In this document: piece by piece, positions 36,073 through 44,735 of the stretch | Layout: every line of letters begins with the position of its first letter | Position numbering within the stretch: position 1 is the first letter of the stretch | Assembly (NCBI GenBank): GCA_038106185.1 | Contig: JAYODE010000010.1 | Location: 1-64,000 of the forward strand | Source of the DNA: UBA4582 sp038106185 | GTDB taxonomy: Bacteria; Pseudomonadota; Gammaproteobacteria; Pseudomonadales; Azotimanducaceae | DNA length: 64,000 nucleotides | Direction: 5' to 3' | Position numbers and translations under genes: made by a program | Notes under the pieces: generated by a model | What the model was told of the DNA's origin: nothing | The model's input: only the letters and a program-made list of their open reading frames with translations | Databases searched by the model: none

Positions 36073-36614
36073 TCTTTTACAGTGTCGTTCACCGCACTGC
36101 TCTCGGTCTGAATTTCAAATGACTTCAAATACTGGAACAGTTTGCGAAACTGAATCTGTGGTGACTTGTCCTGCTCTTTCTCATTAATCGCCGCGCGTAC
36201 GAGTTGGCGTAGATGCTGACGATCTATGGTCGGCGTATCATTGAAAATTTCTGCTAAAACTGAGTCGTCCTGACTGATCAATCGCTCTCGCCAGCGTTCA
36301 AGTTTATGGAACTTGTTAACGTGTTCCTGAGAGCTGGCATCGAATCGGTCAAGCAAGGCTTTGATTTTATCGGTTTCCACCTGGCGCAGGAGCTTGCCGA
36401 CATACTGCATCTGCCGTTTTCGAGCATTGCCTTTGGTAATTTTTCTACAGGCTGTCAGCGCCTCCATGATGTTGGAGGGAAGCAGTTCCTTGACATGGGC
36501 CTCTGGCAGTTCCAGGAGTCTTTCGCCCATGTCTCGAAGTGCGTGCATGTCTCGCTTGCGTTGCGATTTGCTCGGCGTATCGTCGTCATATTCTATAAAA
36601 TCGTCTTCATTCAT
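36069..36614 (-). CDS. darP: Ribosome-associated protein DarP (YjgA, DUF615)
   Basis: A 181-residue, highly charged helical protein. DDTPSKSQRKRDMHALRDMG near the N-terminus and RKRQMQYVGKLLR in the middle are diagnostic of the DUF615/YjgA family, a late 50S-assembly factor that contacts 23S rRNA. The ATG at 36614 gives the family length; the frame is open further upstream to 36677, but that extension is unlike the family. It sits alone on the minus strand, divided from mgtE by about 107 nt, and converges with the nitrilase gene. Confidence 0.92.
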   Translation of the reverse strand: MNEDDFIEYDDDTPSKSQRKRDMHALRDMGERLLELPEAHVKELLPSNIMEALTACRKITKGNARKRQMQYVGKLLRQVETDKIKALLDRFDASSQEHVNKFHKLERWRERLISQDDSVLAEIFNDTPTIDRQHLRQLVRAAINEKEQDKSPQIQFRKLFQYLKSFEIQTESSAVNDTVKD

Positions 36615-36721
36615 GGGGTTCAGGTTTCTTGCTTCTGGGTCGGTGTGAGTAGAGGGGCAGGGTCTATATCGAGTCACTAGCCCTGCGATAGTTCAGCGGC
36701 AATCGCGCGCTGCGCTGCGAC

Positions 36722-38080
36722 TTATCCATAAAAGAGGGTTGCCAGACCCAGGAATGACATAAAACCGACGACGTCAGTAATCGTTGTCAGCACGACGCTG
36801 CCGGCTATAGCGGGATCAATCCCCAAGTTTTTAAGTATACCGGGCAGTAATGCACCCGCAAGGGCTGCGACGACGAGATTAATGATCAGTGCTGTTGCGA
36901 TAATCAAACCCAGCATCTTATCGTCGAATAAGGTGGCAGCCGCAGCCGCAACGATGGCTGCCCATAGCGCACCGTTGAGTACGCCGACGGCGAGCTCTCG
37001 CTTCATCAGCCAGCGTTTGTTGCTTTCCACCAGTTGGCCCTGCGCCATGCTGCGAATTACCAGGGTCAGTGTTTGACTGCCAGCAACGCCGCCCATACTT
37101 GCGACGATAGGCATCAAGACTGCCAGAGCGACGACCTTAGCGATGGTTTCTTCAAACAGGTTAATGACTGCCGACGCGAGGAAGGCGGTCATCAAGTTGG
37201 CGCCTAGCCAAAAAGCTCGACTTCTGGCGGTCCGCAGAATCGGCGCAAAGGTATCTTCGTCCTCAGTCAAGCCGGCCATACCCAGCAGTGAGTGATCAGC
37301 TTCGTCGACGATGACGTCTACGACATCGTCGATTGTGATTCGACCCAGCAGCTTGCCTGTCGGGCCAACGACGGGCGCAGACACCAAGTCGTAGCGCTGA
37401 AATATGGCGGCGACCTCTGAGCGGTGAGCACTGGCTTGGATCGGCTCAATCTCCGTCACCATCATCTCTCGAACCGTCATAGACGGATCAGAGACCAGTA
37501 GGGTGCTGACGGGCAAAAGACCGATATACTCATCACTACTGTTGACCACCACCAGGTTGTCGGTCATGGGAGGTAATTCTGTGTGCCGGCGCAGGTAGCG
37601 GAGAACAACGTCCAACGTGACTCTCGGTCGAACACTGATGGTGTCCGTGTCCATGAGACCGCCGGCTGTGTCCTCCGGGTAGGACAGGAGGTTCTCAACC
37701 CTGGCCCTATCCTGAGAACCCATAGATTGCAGGACCTGATAGGTAATGGCGTCGGGTAGATGTTGAAGGATATCGGTCAGGTCATCGTCTGAAACAATTT
37801 GCTCGAGGATCGGAAGGAGTTCCTCGGCGGACTTGTCGGCGAGCAGATCGGGTATGACGTCAGGGTCGACCTGTTCAAGTATTTCGCTTTGTTCGTCGCT
37901 TGGAATGAGATTCCAGATAATCGTCCGCTCTTTAGGCGGCGACGACTCCAACAGTGCGGCAATGTCAGCCGGTCGCAAAGAGTCCAGCAGATTCTTAATT
38001 TGATTGTAGGTTCCAGATTCGAATAAATCGCTCAAGGCTTCCCTGGGCGATGGGACTCTGGGGTCTTTTAGATCTGGCAT
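36722..38080 (-). CDS. mgtE: Magnesium transporter MgtE
   Basis: A 452-residue Mg2+ channel. The N-terminal superhelical MgtE_N domain (about 20-130; LLDSLRPADIAALLESS) is followed by a CBS pair (about 135-260; TVREMMVTEIEPIQ) and five membrane helices from about 285 to the C-terminus, containing the pore helix segment MPIVASMGGVAGSQT. The cytoplasmic domains close the pore at high Mg2+. I chose the ATG at 38080, which has GCAGG upstream and gives the family length. An earlier ATG at 38119 would overlap ptsO by 26 nt. The gene lies directly downstream of ptsO. Confidence 0.95.
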   Translation of the reverse strand: MPDLKDPRVPSPREALSDLFESGTYNQIKNLLDSLRPADIAALLESSPPKERTIIWNLIPSDEQSEILEQVDPDVIPDLLADKSAEELLPILEQIVSDDDLTDILQHLPDAITYQVLQSMGSQDRARVENLLSYPEDTAGGLMDTDTISVRPRVTLDVVLRYLRRHTELPPMTDNLVVVNSSDEYIGLLPVSTLLVSDPSMTVREMMVTEIEPIQASAHRSEVAAIFQRYDLVSAPVVGPTGKLLGRITIDDVVDVIVDEADHSLLGMAGLTEDEDTFAPILRTARSRAFWLGANLMTAFLASAVINLFEETIAKVVALAVLMPIVASMGGVAGSQTLTLVIRSMAQGQLVESNKRWLMKRELAVGVLNGALWAAIVAAAAATLFDDKMLGLIIATALIINLVVAALAGALLPGILKNLGIDPAIAGSVVLTTITDVVGFMSFLGLATLFYG

Positions 38081-38093
38081 AAATTGCCTGCGT

Positions 38094-38363
38094 CTACTCT
38101 GCTTCCTCGAAAAGATCATTAATCAAGGCAACGATTTGCTGAAGTGCGGATGCTTCGTCTTCGCCATCGGCACGAATATTTAGAACTGTCCCTTTTGTTG
38201 CCTGAAGAATCATCATCGACATGATGCTCTTGCCGTTAGCCGTCTGACTCCCCTTGATTACTGTGATACTGGCAGAAAAACGCTGAGCGGTCCCAACGAA
38301 TTTTGAGGCAGCCCTGGCGTGCAAACCCAACTTATTCTGGATCGTTGCTTCTTGTTCAATCAC
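38094..38363 (-). CDS. ptsO: HPr-like phosphocarrier NPr
   Basis: An 89-residue phosphocarrier of the nitrogen PTS. The phosphorylatable His is in KLGLHARAASKF (residue 15-16), and the second HPr helix NGKSIMSMMILQA is standard. It relays phosphate from PtsP to PtsN. The start is GTG at 38363, with only a weak GAGAA upstream. It lies 13 nt after rapZ in the ptsN-rapZ-ptsO set. Confidence 0.93.
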   Translation of the reverse strand: MIEQEATIQNKLGLHARAASKFVGTAQRFSASITVIKGSQTANGKSIMSMMILQATKGTVLNIRADGEDEASALQQIVALINDLFEEAE

Positions 38364-38376
38364 AAAGGATTCTCGG

Positions 38377-39249
38377 TCAGGTGCGGTCAGGCAATATTTT
38401 ACTTAATTCCCGGTGCCGGATCTGCACATTTGTCCATTTGGGTTCAAAATACTGCTTTAACCGTTCGCTGATAAAGACTGAGCGGTGTTGGCCTCCCGTG
38501 CAGCCGATAGCGACTGTCATATAGCTCCGGTTATTGGCTTCGAAGCGTGGTAACCAGGCGCTCAGAAAACCGCTGATATCGTCGAGCATGGAAATGACAT
38601 CCCCGTGTGATTCCAGGAACCCCTGGACAGGTAGGTCAAGACCGGTTTTTGACCGCAGATCTGTTTTCCAGTGAGGGTTCGGCAAGCAGCGTACGTCGAA
38701 TACCAGGTCGGCATCGACGGGTACTCCATTTTTGTAAGCAAATGACAAAAAGAGCAGCGCAAACTCGTGCCTTTCACCGGTTATGCGGGACCGAACCAGA
38801 TCTCGAAGTTCATGAATCGTCAGGTTCGAAGTATCAATTGTCAGGTCGGCAAGTGACGAAATCGGATCTAGCAACCGGGTCTCTAGTTCCAGCGCCTCTC
38901 TAAGCGCTGTGGCTTTTCCTGATAGTGGGTGCTTACGTCTGGTTTCGCTGAAACGCTTGACGAGGGCCGCACTATTTGCATCTAAATAAACGACTCTCGT
39001 GTCGACGACAGTTCGATCGATACTTTCCATCACCAGGGGAAACAGGTCCAGGTCAGTGGCGATATTTCTCGCATCGATACTGACGGCAACATTTTGAGCG
39101 ACCTTTTCATGGCTGAGACGCTCTATTAGCGGCTTTAACAGACTTGCGGGTAGATTGTCGATGCAGTAAAGCCCCATGTCTTCAAGGACATGAAGTGCTG
39201 TACTTTTGCCGGAGCCAGATCTGCCGCTGATGATGATAAGAGAAATCAT
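38377..39249 (-). CDS. rapZ: RNase adapter / nucleotide-binding protein RapZ
   Basis: A 290-residue P-loop protein. Walker A GRSGSGKSTALHVLEDMG is at residues 9-26, and the C-terminal domain has the conserved GCTGGQHRSVF. In E. coli it senses glucosamine-6-phosphate and steers RNase E to the GlmZ RNA; in other lineages its role is less known. AAGGAG is present upstream of the ATG. It lies between ptsN (38 nt) and ptsO (13 nt). Confidence 0.95.
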   Translation of the reverse strand: MISLIIISGRSGSGKSTALHVLEDMGLYCIDNLPASLLKPLIERLSHEKVAQNVAVSIDARNIATDLDLFPLVMESIDRTVVDTRVVYLDANSAALVKRFSETRRKHPLSGKATALREALELETRLLDPISSLADLTIDTSNLTIHELRDLVRSRITGERHEFALLFLSFAYKNGVPVDADLVFDVRCLPNPHWKTDLRSKTGLDLPVQGFLESHGDVISMLDDISGFLSAWLPRFEANNRSYMTVAIGCTGGQHRSVFISERLKQYFEPKWTNVQIRHRELSKILPDRT

Positions 39250-39287
39250 GGGTGATGACAGACTCCTTGTTGAGCGAGAAGGGCCAT

Positions 39288-39755
39288 TTAGCTGTGCAAT
39301 CCAGCCAGTGGCATGATAGCACGCTCGAATAGCTCCTGGTTGCTCCCCGCAGCACTCAACAGGTCGCGATAGCCTTTAGTCTCAAAACTTTCAGCCAGCA
39401 TCGCCAGTGCCTGTAAATGTTCGTCCACTTCCTCTGAGGGCACGAGTATCACGAACATGAGGTTGACTTTTTGGTCGTCAAAGGCGCCAAAATCGACAGG
39501 CTCCTGGAGTGAAATAAGGCTGCCGACAATTTCCTGGCAACTGCTCAGCCGACAATGAGGAATGGCAATGCCGTGGCCGATCGCAGTGGTACCCAGTTTT
39601 TCGCGGGCAATCAGGCTGTTGAAGATTTCTTCAGCGACAAGTCCCTCCATACTGGTCGCGATGAGCATCGCCGCTTCCTCTATGGCGCGCTTTTTGCTGC
39701 TTGCGCGGACATTGGCGTGGGTTCGGCTAAGGCTTAAAATTGATTCAATATTCAC
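39288..39755 (-). CDS. ptsN: Nitrogen regulatory EIIA component PtsN
   Basis: A 155-residue EIIA-Ntr protein. The phospho-acceptor His is in HGIAIPHCRLSSC, and FESLIAREKLGTTAIG-type sequence precedes it. It is the terminal phosphate acceptor of the PtsP-PtsO-PtsN chain and regulates K+ uptake, sigma-54-linked functions and other targets. GTG at 39755 gives MNIESILSLSR, the usual start and length. The frame is open 25 codons further upstream, but that part is unlike the family. Confidence 0.93.
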   Translation of the reverse strand: MNIESILSLSRTHANVRASSKKRAIEEAAMLIATSMEGLVAEEIFNSLIAREKLGTTAIGHGIAIPHCRLSSCQEIVGSLISLQEPVDFGAFDDQKVNLMFVILVPSEEVDEHLQALAMLAESFETKGYRDLLSAAGSNQELFERAIMPLAGLHS

Positions 39756-40154
39756 GTCGGGCTCTTTTGGTGCGGAGATGATGTCTGGTGAGTAAGGTGT
39801 GCCAAAGGCTAATGTTGAGTCCGGCACCAATAAAAGGGTCTTTGGGCGCTGTCAGCTCGCGTTGAATTATACTCAGTCCAAGAAAAAGACGTCGAGCTAA
39901 GTTGAAAAAAAGTTGAGGCTGAATCAAGGGTAAATTGAAAGTAAATTGAAAGTAAATGGAAACTGCGAAGCGGGTTATTTGAAAGCCAATGGCCGGCGAT
40001 GTTGAAGTTGACCGGTAGTCAGCAAAACACAAATGCAGGGTCCCAGCCCAAATGGCGCACGAAATGCGTCAAATGTTTAGAGCATAGGATCGACCGCGCC
40101 AGCGTGGGTGGGGGTCGACCCCTGCTCGTTGAGTTTAAGAATATAGTGTCAGGA
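39756..40154. other. Intergenic region between hpf and ptsN
   Basis: About 400 bases without a supported gene. It is AT-rich around 39880-39965 and holds an 11-bp tandem repeat there. The hpf-to-ptsN spacing is longer than usual, so ptsN may have its own promoter here, though none is clear. Confidence 0.5.
39930..39962. repeat. 11-bp tandem repeat, three copies
   Basis: gtaaattgaaa at 39930-39940 and 39941-39951, then gtaaatggaaa at 39952-39962 with one change. The array lies in the AT-rich hpf-ptsN spacer. Confidence 0.75.
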
Positions 40155-40457
40155 TTAACGGACTTTGGCCTTCCTGTCGCCTGCCTTCTCTTTCTGCTTG
40201 ATCAACTGCCGATCAAGTTTGCTGGTCAGCTTGTCGATGGCGGCGTACAAATCATCAGACTCGGCGTCTGCGTAGATTTCGCCGCCGGAAATATGGATGG
40301 TCGATTCGGCTTTTTGGCGAAGTTTCTCAACGGTGAGTATCACGTTCATGTGGGTGATCTTGTCGAAGTGTCGCTCGAGTTTGTCGAGCTTGGTGATCAC
40401 GTAATGACGTAATGAATCGGTGACATCCAGGTGGTGACCGCTAACGTTAATTTGCAT
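40155..40457 (-). CDS. hpf: Short-form ribosome hibernation promoting factor
   Basis: A 100-residue HPF/YfiA family protein that binds between the 30S head and body and stabilises idle ribosomes. MQINVSGHHLDVTDSLRHYV and the central VEKLRQKAESTIHISGGEIYAD are standard, with a basic tail. A strong AAAGGAG 7 nt from the ATG at 40457 fixes the start over the longer frame. It lies downstream of rpoN in the conserved lptBAC-rpoN-hpf-ptsN order. Confidence 0.94.
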   Translation of the reverse strand: MQINVSGHHLDVTDSLRHYVITKLDKLERHFDKITHMNVILTVEKLRQKAESTIHISGGEIYADAESDDLYAAIDKLTSKLDRQLIKQKEKAGDRKAKVR

Positions 40458-40576
40458 ATAGCTACTCCTTTGATAACACAACAATAGCCCAGTTTGTCCG
40501 GGCTCCAAATTTTCAGCGCTGTTCGCCGAACTTACACTCCTGTTTATTGTGACTCTGAGACGCTTGGAAGGTTCGC

Positions 40577-42166
40577 TCAGATGAGTTGTTTACGTTCATT
40601 TGACGGTCGAATTTGCAAAGATTCGCGGTACTTGGCGATAGTTCGACGCGCCACGGTAATGTCCTGAGCAGCCAGCAGCTTCACGATCTTGCTGTCGCTC
40701 AGTGGCTTTTTGGGATTTTCATCAGTCACCAGTTGTTTGATCAGTGCGCGAATTGCCGTCGATGAGACTTCTCCGCCTGCCTGAGAGTTGACGTGACTGG
40801 AGAAGAAATACTTGAGTTCAAAGACGCCCGCGGGAGTATGCATATACTTTTGGGTGGTCACGCGCGAGATGGTCGATTCATGGAGATCGACGGCAGTCGC
40901 GATCTCGTGCAGAACCAGTGGCTTCATGGCTTTTTCACCATATTCAAGGAAACCGCGCTGGTACTCGACAATCTTGGTCGATACTTTCAACAGCGTTTCA
41001 TTTCGTTGCTGCAGACTCTTGATAAACCACCTGGCTTCCTGCAGGTTGTTCTTCAGGTAAGTGTTATCGCTACTCGTGTCAGCACGTTTTATCATGGCGG
41101 CATACTGCTGATTAACCTGAATCTTTGGAGCAGACTTTGGATTCAATTCGACAGTCCATTGGCCATTTTTCTTGCTCACCAGTACGTCGGGTTCTATGTA
41201 TTCGGTGGTGCTGGGCGCTATGTCGGCGCCAGGTCGAGGGCTCAAAGTTTGGATCAAGGCGACGACCTCGCGAAGCTCGTTCTCTTTGAGCCTGGTCTTT
41301 CTGAGTAACAGAGCATAATCACGGTTTGCCAGAGACGAGATGTGGTCACTGACGACGATAATGGCTTCCCTGCGCCAGGCTGTGTCCTCAGGCAGGGCAT
41401 TGAGCTGAATCAACAGACACTCACGAAGATCTCTTGCCGCGACTCCGACAGGATCCAGATGTTGAATTAAGTGTAGGACAGCAACGACTTCGTCCATCTC
41501 GCAGTCATACTGGGGTGGAATGCTGAGTAGAATGTCCTCAAGAGTGACTGTCAGGATGCCATTGCTGTCCAGACCATCCACAATAGCCATAGCAATAAGC
41601 TGATCAACGTCTGAAAGCCGGCGCAGATTCAGTTGGTCTTCAAGGTGTGTTTGAAGGGAGATGGAGGAGACATTGCGGGTGTCAATATAATCATCGTCAC
41701 TATCGCCTGTATTGCCGGGCTGACTAGTCATGGACGAGCTGTCCCAGGTGTCTTCCCAAAGGCTGTCTATGGGCAGTTCGTCACCCAGCGTGTCTGAGGC
41801 CAGCTGTTCACCGGTATCCTGCTGATAGTCGCCATCGAGTTCCGGGTCATAAAAGTCGGCTTCAGCGTCACTATTGTTTGTCTGAGTATCTGCGGTGAGC
41901 CGATCGTCGGTAGATGTCCCTTGGCTCTCATCCATTGCGGCCATATCGTCGGGGTAGTCTTCGAGGGCTGGCTCAGCTGACTCTTGGTCAGCCTGTTCCG
42001 CTTCGCCGTTGATCTCCTCCAGCATGATGTTTGAATCCAGCGCCTCTTGAATCTCCTGCTGCAGATCCAGCGTGGAGAGCTGCAAGAGCCTGATAGCCTG
42101 TTGTAACTGCGGAGTCATTCGCAGCTGTTGCCCAAGCTTAAGAACAAGTGATGGTTTCATTGCCAT
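40577..42166 (-). CDS. rpoN: RNA polymerase sigma-54 factor
   Basis: A 529-residue RpoN. Region I (LVLKLGQQLRMTPQLQQAIRLLQLSTLDLQQEI) is the activator-contact helix. An acidic Asp/Glu-rich linker (about 55-175) follows, then the core-binding domain. The HTH (DLHESTISRVTTQKYMHTP) and RpoN box (ARRTIAKYRESLQI) end the protein. It directs transcription from -24/-12 promoters with AAA+ activators. The acidic linker is somewhat longer than in E. coli. It is followed by hpf. Confidence 0.98.
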   Translation of the reverse strand: MAMKPSLVLKLGQQLRMTPQLQQAIRLLQLSTLDLQQEIQEALDSNIMLEEINGEAEQADQESAEPALEDYPDDMAAMDESQGTSTDDRLTADTQTNNSDAEADFYDPELDGDYQQDTGEQLASDTLGDELPIDSLWEDTWDSSSMTSQPGNTGDSDDDYIDTRNVSSISLQTHLEDQLNLRRLSDVDQLIAMAIVDGLDSNGILTVTLEDILLSIPPQYDCEMDEVVAVLHLIQHLDPVGVAARDLRECLLIQLNALPEDTAWRREAIIVVSDHISSLANRDYALLLRKTRLKENELREVVALIQTLSPRPGADIAPSTTEYIEPDVLVSKKNGQWTVELNPKSAPKIQVNQQYAAMIKRADTSSDNTYLKNNLQEARWFIKSLQQRNETLLKVSTKIVEYQRGFLEYGEKAMKPLVLHEIATAVDLHESTISRVTTQKYMHTPAGVFELKYFFSSHVNSQAGGEVSSTAIRALIKQLVTDENPKKPLSDSKIVKLLAAQDITVARRTIAKYRESLQIRPSNERKQLI

Positions 42167-42248
42167 AAGGTAATACTACCCATGCACACGAATGAAGTGA
42201 ATCTTGTTAATTCCCTGATTATGTGCATCTTTGGGCGATTGACGGGCA

Positions 42249-42974
42249 TTACATTCGAAAATCATCGCCGAGATAGACGCGGCGCACCTGTTCGTCAGCC
42301 AGAATAGCCTCAGTCGATCCTTCGGCAATGATTTGGCCTTCACTGACGATGTAAGCCTTTTCGCAGATATCCAGAGTTTCTCTGACATTATGGTCTGTGA
42401 TCAGTACGCCAATGCCTTGAACAGACAATTGTTGAATGATGCTCTTGATGTCATGGACTGAAATGGGATCAACCCCTGCAAATGGCTCATCGAGGAGAAT
42501 AAATGCAGGTTCTGTGGCCAGCGCTCTAGCAATTTCTACACGGCGACGTTCGCCGCCCGACAAAGACATACCGAGACTGCCGCGTATATGGCTGATATGA
42601 AACTCCGCTAGCAAGGACTCGAGCCGCTCAAAACGCTGATCGTGATTGAGATTCTTGCGGGTTTCCAGAATCGCCAGAATATTCTCGGCGACGGTGAGCT
42701 TGCGAAACACCGAGGCTTCCTGTGGAAGGTAGCCAAGCCCGGCTCTCGCTCTTTCATGCATGGGCAGATTGGTGATATCCATATCATCAAAAAGGATCTT
42801 GCCGGCGTCGCCGCTGATGGAGCCGACGATCATATAGAAGCAGGTGGTCTTACCCGCGCCGTTTGGCCCCAGCAGGCCGACCACCTGACCACTGTTGACC
42901 GAAAGAGAAACGTCTTTCACCACGGCTTTACCGCGGTAGCTTTTGGCAAGACTGGTAGCTCTGAGAACGTGCAT
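42249..42974 (-). CDS. lptB: LPS export ATPase LptB
   Basis: A 241-residue ABC ATPase that powers LptFG and the Lpt bridge. Walker A GPNGAGKTTC, signature LSGGERRRVEIARAL and Walker B FILLDEPFAGVDP are intact, and ITDHNVRETLDICE is the characteristic switch region. It begins 9 nt after lptA ends. Confidence 0.97.
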   Translation of the reverse strand: MHVLRATSLAKSYRGKAVVKDVSLSVNSGQVVGLLGPNGAGKTTCFYMIVGSISGDAGKILFDDMDITNLPMHERARAGLGYLPQEASVFRKLTVAENILAILETRKNLNHDQRFERLESLLAEFHISHIRGSLGMSLSGGERRRVEIARALATEPAFILLDEPFAGVDPISVHDIKSIIQQLSVQGIGVLITDHNVRETLDICEKAYIVSEGQIIAEGSTEAILADEQVRRVYLGDDFRM

Positions 42975-42983
42975 TTACGGCGC

Positions 42984-43487
42984 TTATTGAAGTTTTGGAC
43001 TGATGGTCATCTTGATGCGGTCACCTTCGCCGTTTCCGCTTTTCAGATCAACAATACCGCGGTTAACGTCATAGGAAAGCAATTCGCCCGAGAAGCTGTC
43101 TTGAATTTGTTGAAGCCTGGCTTGTCCGGCCAGCTGCAGACGTTCTTCTTGGACCAGATAAGTAATTGACCTGGCTTCGGCAAAAACGGGGGTGTCAGCG
43201 TTGTCGGGCAGGTGCTCATAACGCGCCAAGTCCTTTGACTCAGGCAAAGAGCGAGCGATGATCTGGACCACCTGTTTGTCAGTAATGACTACCTCGACCT
43301 CGTCGGCCGCAATATGCATGCTTCCTTGGTCGATCGCAACGTTACCCGAATAGGTAGAAATACCGGCCGCCTCGTTGACCATACCAGCATCTGCGCTGAT
43401 TTCAATCGGCTGCTCTCGGTCCGAGTTCAGTGCCATGACCGGGTAGCTGCTCAGGATGAGTATAAGTAAGGTTAAGTTCTTCACCAT
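42984..43487 (-). CDS. lptA: LPS transport periplasmic protein LptA
   Basis: A 167-residue exported protein (signal peptide to about MALNS). The OstA/LptA jellyroll is evident in PIEISADAGMVNEAAGISTYSGNVAI and DEVEVVITDKQVVQIIA. It forms the periplasmic bridge for LPS between LptC and LptD. A 113-nt gap separates it from lptC, which is longer than usual. Confidence 0.93.
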   Translation of the reverse strand: MVKNLTLLILILSSYPVMALNSDREQPIEISADAGMVNEAAGISTYSGNVAIDQGSMHIAADEVEVVITDKQVVQIIARSLPESKDLARYEHLPDNADTPVFAEARSITYLVQEERLQLAGQARLQQIQDSFSGELLSYDVNRGIVDLKSGNGEGDRIKMTISPKLQ

Positions 43488-43600
43488 GTTAGTCTAACCC
43501 AGTCTCTCGCTTTATCAGAGTCAATAATCAATATCTGGCTGGTCTGCTTATTTTTTGTTGCACGCCCCGTACGAAGCTCGGCTCATACGAAGTGATTCCC

Positions 43601-44200
43601 TCAAGGTGTTGTTCCGCCAGGTTGTAACGTGGTCATGACTCGAGTAGCCTTGCTCGACGTTAACAAATATCTTCCTTCCTTCAAGTAGGCCTTCATGCCG
43701 GCGGCGCTGGTTCGACCGCTAGCACCGTCAACAATGACCTTTTGATCAGTTTCTGCGAAATCCTGACCTGTGTAGATGGTCAGACTCTCGGTTCGAAATT
43801 GTACTAAGTCGCCTTTGCTATCAGATTTTTCTGCCAAGACATTGTCCCAGAGTTCGACGATTTCATCTCGAAGCTGTGATTCAGGTAATAGGCGGCCGTT
43901 ATCCGCCGTGATCGTCCAGGGGTTGATGGGGTCTCGTGAGTACAAATTGACCCTCGGCTCAATGAGAGCGGTCATGTCAGTCAGGGGGAAGTGGGTCAAG
44001 CGGCTGGCAAGAATTTCGTGTTGTCGACTGCCATCGAGTGAGAACTGAGTGATTTTCGCCTTCAGCATGTAAAGATCCGGGTCGTTGCGTCCCATAATGG
44101 CTTCATCATTTGCCTGTTCTTCCTGGTCGAGAACCCAGTTGGTGGCGATCGCGAAGAGGATAATCAGAGAAAAGAGAAGAATGTTTCGAGTCGTGAACAT
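43601..44200 (-). CDS. lptC: LPS export membrane protein LptC
   Basis: A 199-residue protein with one N-terminal membrane helix (about 7-24) and an OstA-like periplasmic domain (LTHFPLTDMTALIEPRVNLYS, WTITADNGRLL). It receives LPS from LptBFG and passes it to LptA. In most relatives kdsD and kdsC lie just upstream; here the upstream region holds only repeats and a gap. Confidence 0.9.
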   Translation of the reverse strand: MFTTRNILLFSLIILFAIATNWVLDQEEQANDEAIMGRNDPDLYMLKAKITQFSLDGSRQHEILASRLTHFPLTDMTALIEPRVNLYSRDPINPWTITADNGRLLPESQLRDEIVELWDNVLAEKSDSKGDLVQFRTESLTIYTGQDFAETDQKVIVDGASGRTSAAGMKAYLKEGRYLLTSSKATRVMTTLQPGGTTP

Positions 44201-44267
44201 AGTCAGTGGCTTGCGTTAAAGTATCTCAACAGATGGCCTATTCAGCCAATAGTCGGCGCTAAAGAGC

Positions 44268-44418
44268 TCAAGACAACAGCTCCAGACAAAAGCTCCAGAC
44301 AAAAGCNNNNNNNNNNNNNNNNNNNNNNNNNNNNNNNNNNNNNNNNNNNNNNNNNNNNNNNNNNNNNNNNNNNNNNNNNNNNNNNNNNNNNNNNNNNNNN
44401 NNNNNNCCAGACAAAAGC
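44268..44418. repeat. 13-bp tandem repeat spanning an assembly gap
   Basis: Unit tccagacaaaagc: a diverged copy at 44268-44280 and perfect copies at 44281-44293 and 44294-44306. After the 100 N a 12-base copy resumes at 44407-44418. The same unit on both sides shows that the gap lies inside the array. Confidence 0.93.
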
Positions 44419-44647
44419 TCGAAAAGGTCAATTGTCAGGTGATCACCAGTCAGCTGCGACGAGCAATACAGGTCATCGACAACGAGAAATTGGTAGTTCA
44501 GGCTAGTCTCCATGAGTAGATGAACTCTAGATGCTGTTTGAACCAGTATCAAGGCAATCCTTACAGCAGTATGATGCACCTGCGCTGGACTTGATCGTGA
44601 CTGAATCGGTCAGTCAGGCCAGGTTAACCAGTAATACCGCTCGGGCC

Positions 44648-44698
44648 GAGACTTAGTTCGTGATGAGGCTTAGTTCGTGATGAGACTTAGTTCGGGAT
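44648..44698. repeat. 17-bp tandem repeat, three copies
   Basis: gagacttagttcgtgat (44648-44664), gaggcttagttcgtgat (44665-44681) and gagacttagttcgggat (44682-44698), with single-base differences. It lies about 40 nt upstream of mlaF. Confidence 0.9.
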
Positions 44699-44735
44699 AG
44701 ATGTCCGATTAATCAATGTAGACGTTTGGTCAAGA

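Larger units (their letters stand above)
44201..44735. other. Repeat-rich lptC / mlaF intergenic region
   Basis: 535 bases between divergent lptC and mlaF, including a 100-N gap (44307-44406). I see no gene. It contains a 13-bp tandem array, a 7-bp perfect hairpin (TGACTGA 44598-44604, TCAGTCA 44610-44616) and a 17-bp tandem array. Both flanking operons must be transcribed from here, but no clear promoter stands out. Confidence 0.6.

Noticed and set aside
40793..41308. 171-codon plus-strand frame inside rpoN
   Set aside because: Antisense to the HTH and core-binding parts of RpoN, which are clear. No independent evidence.
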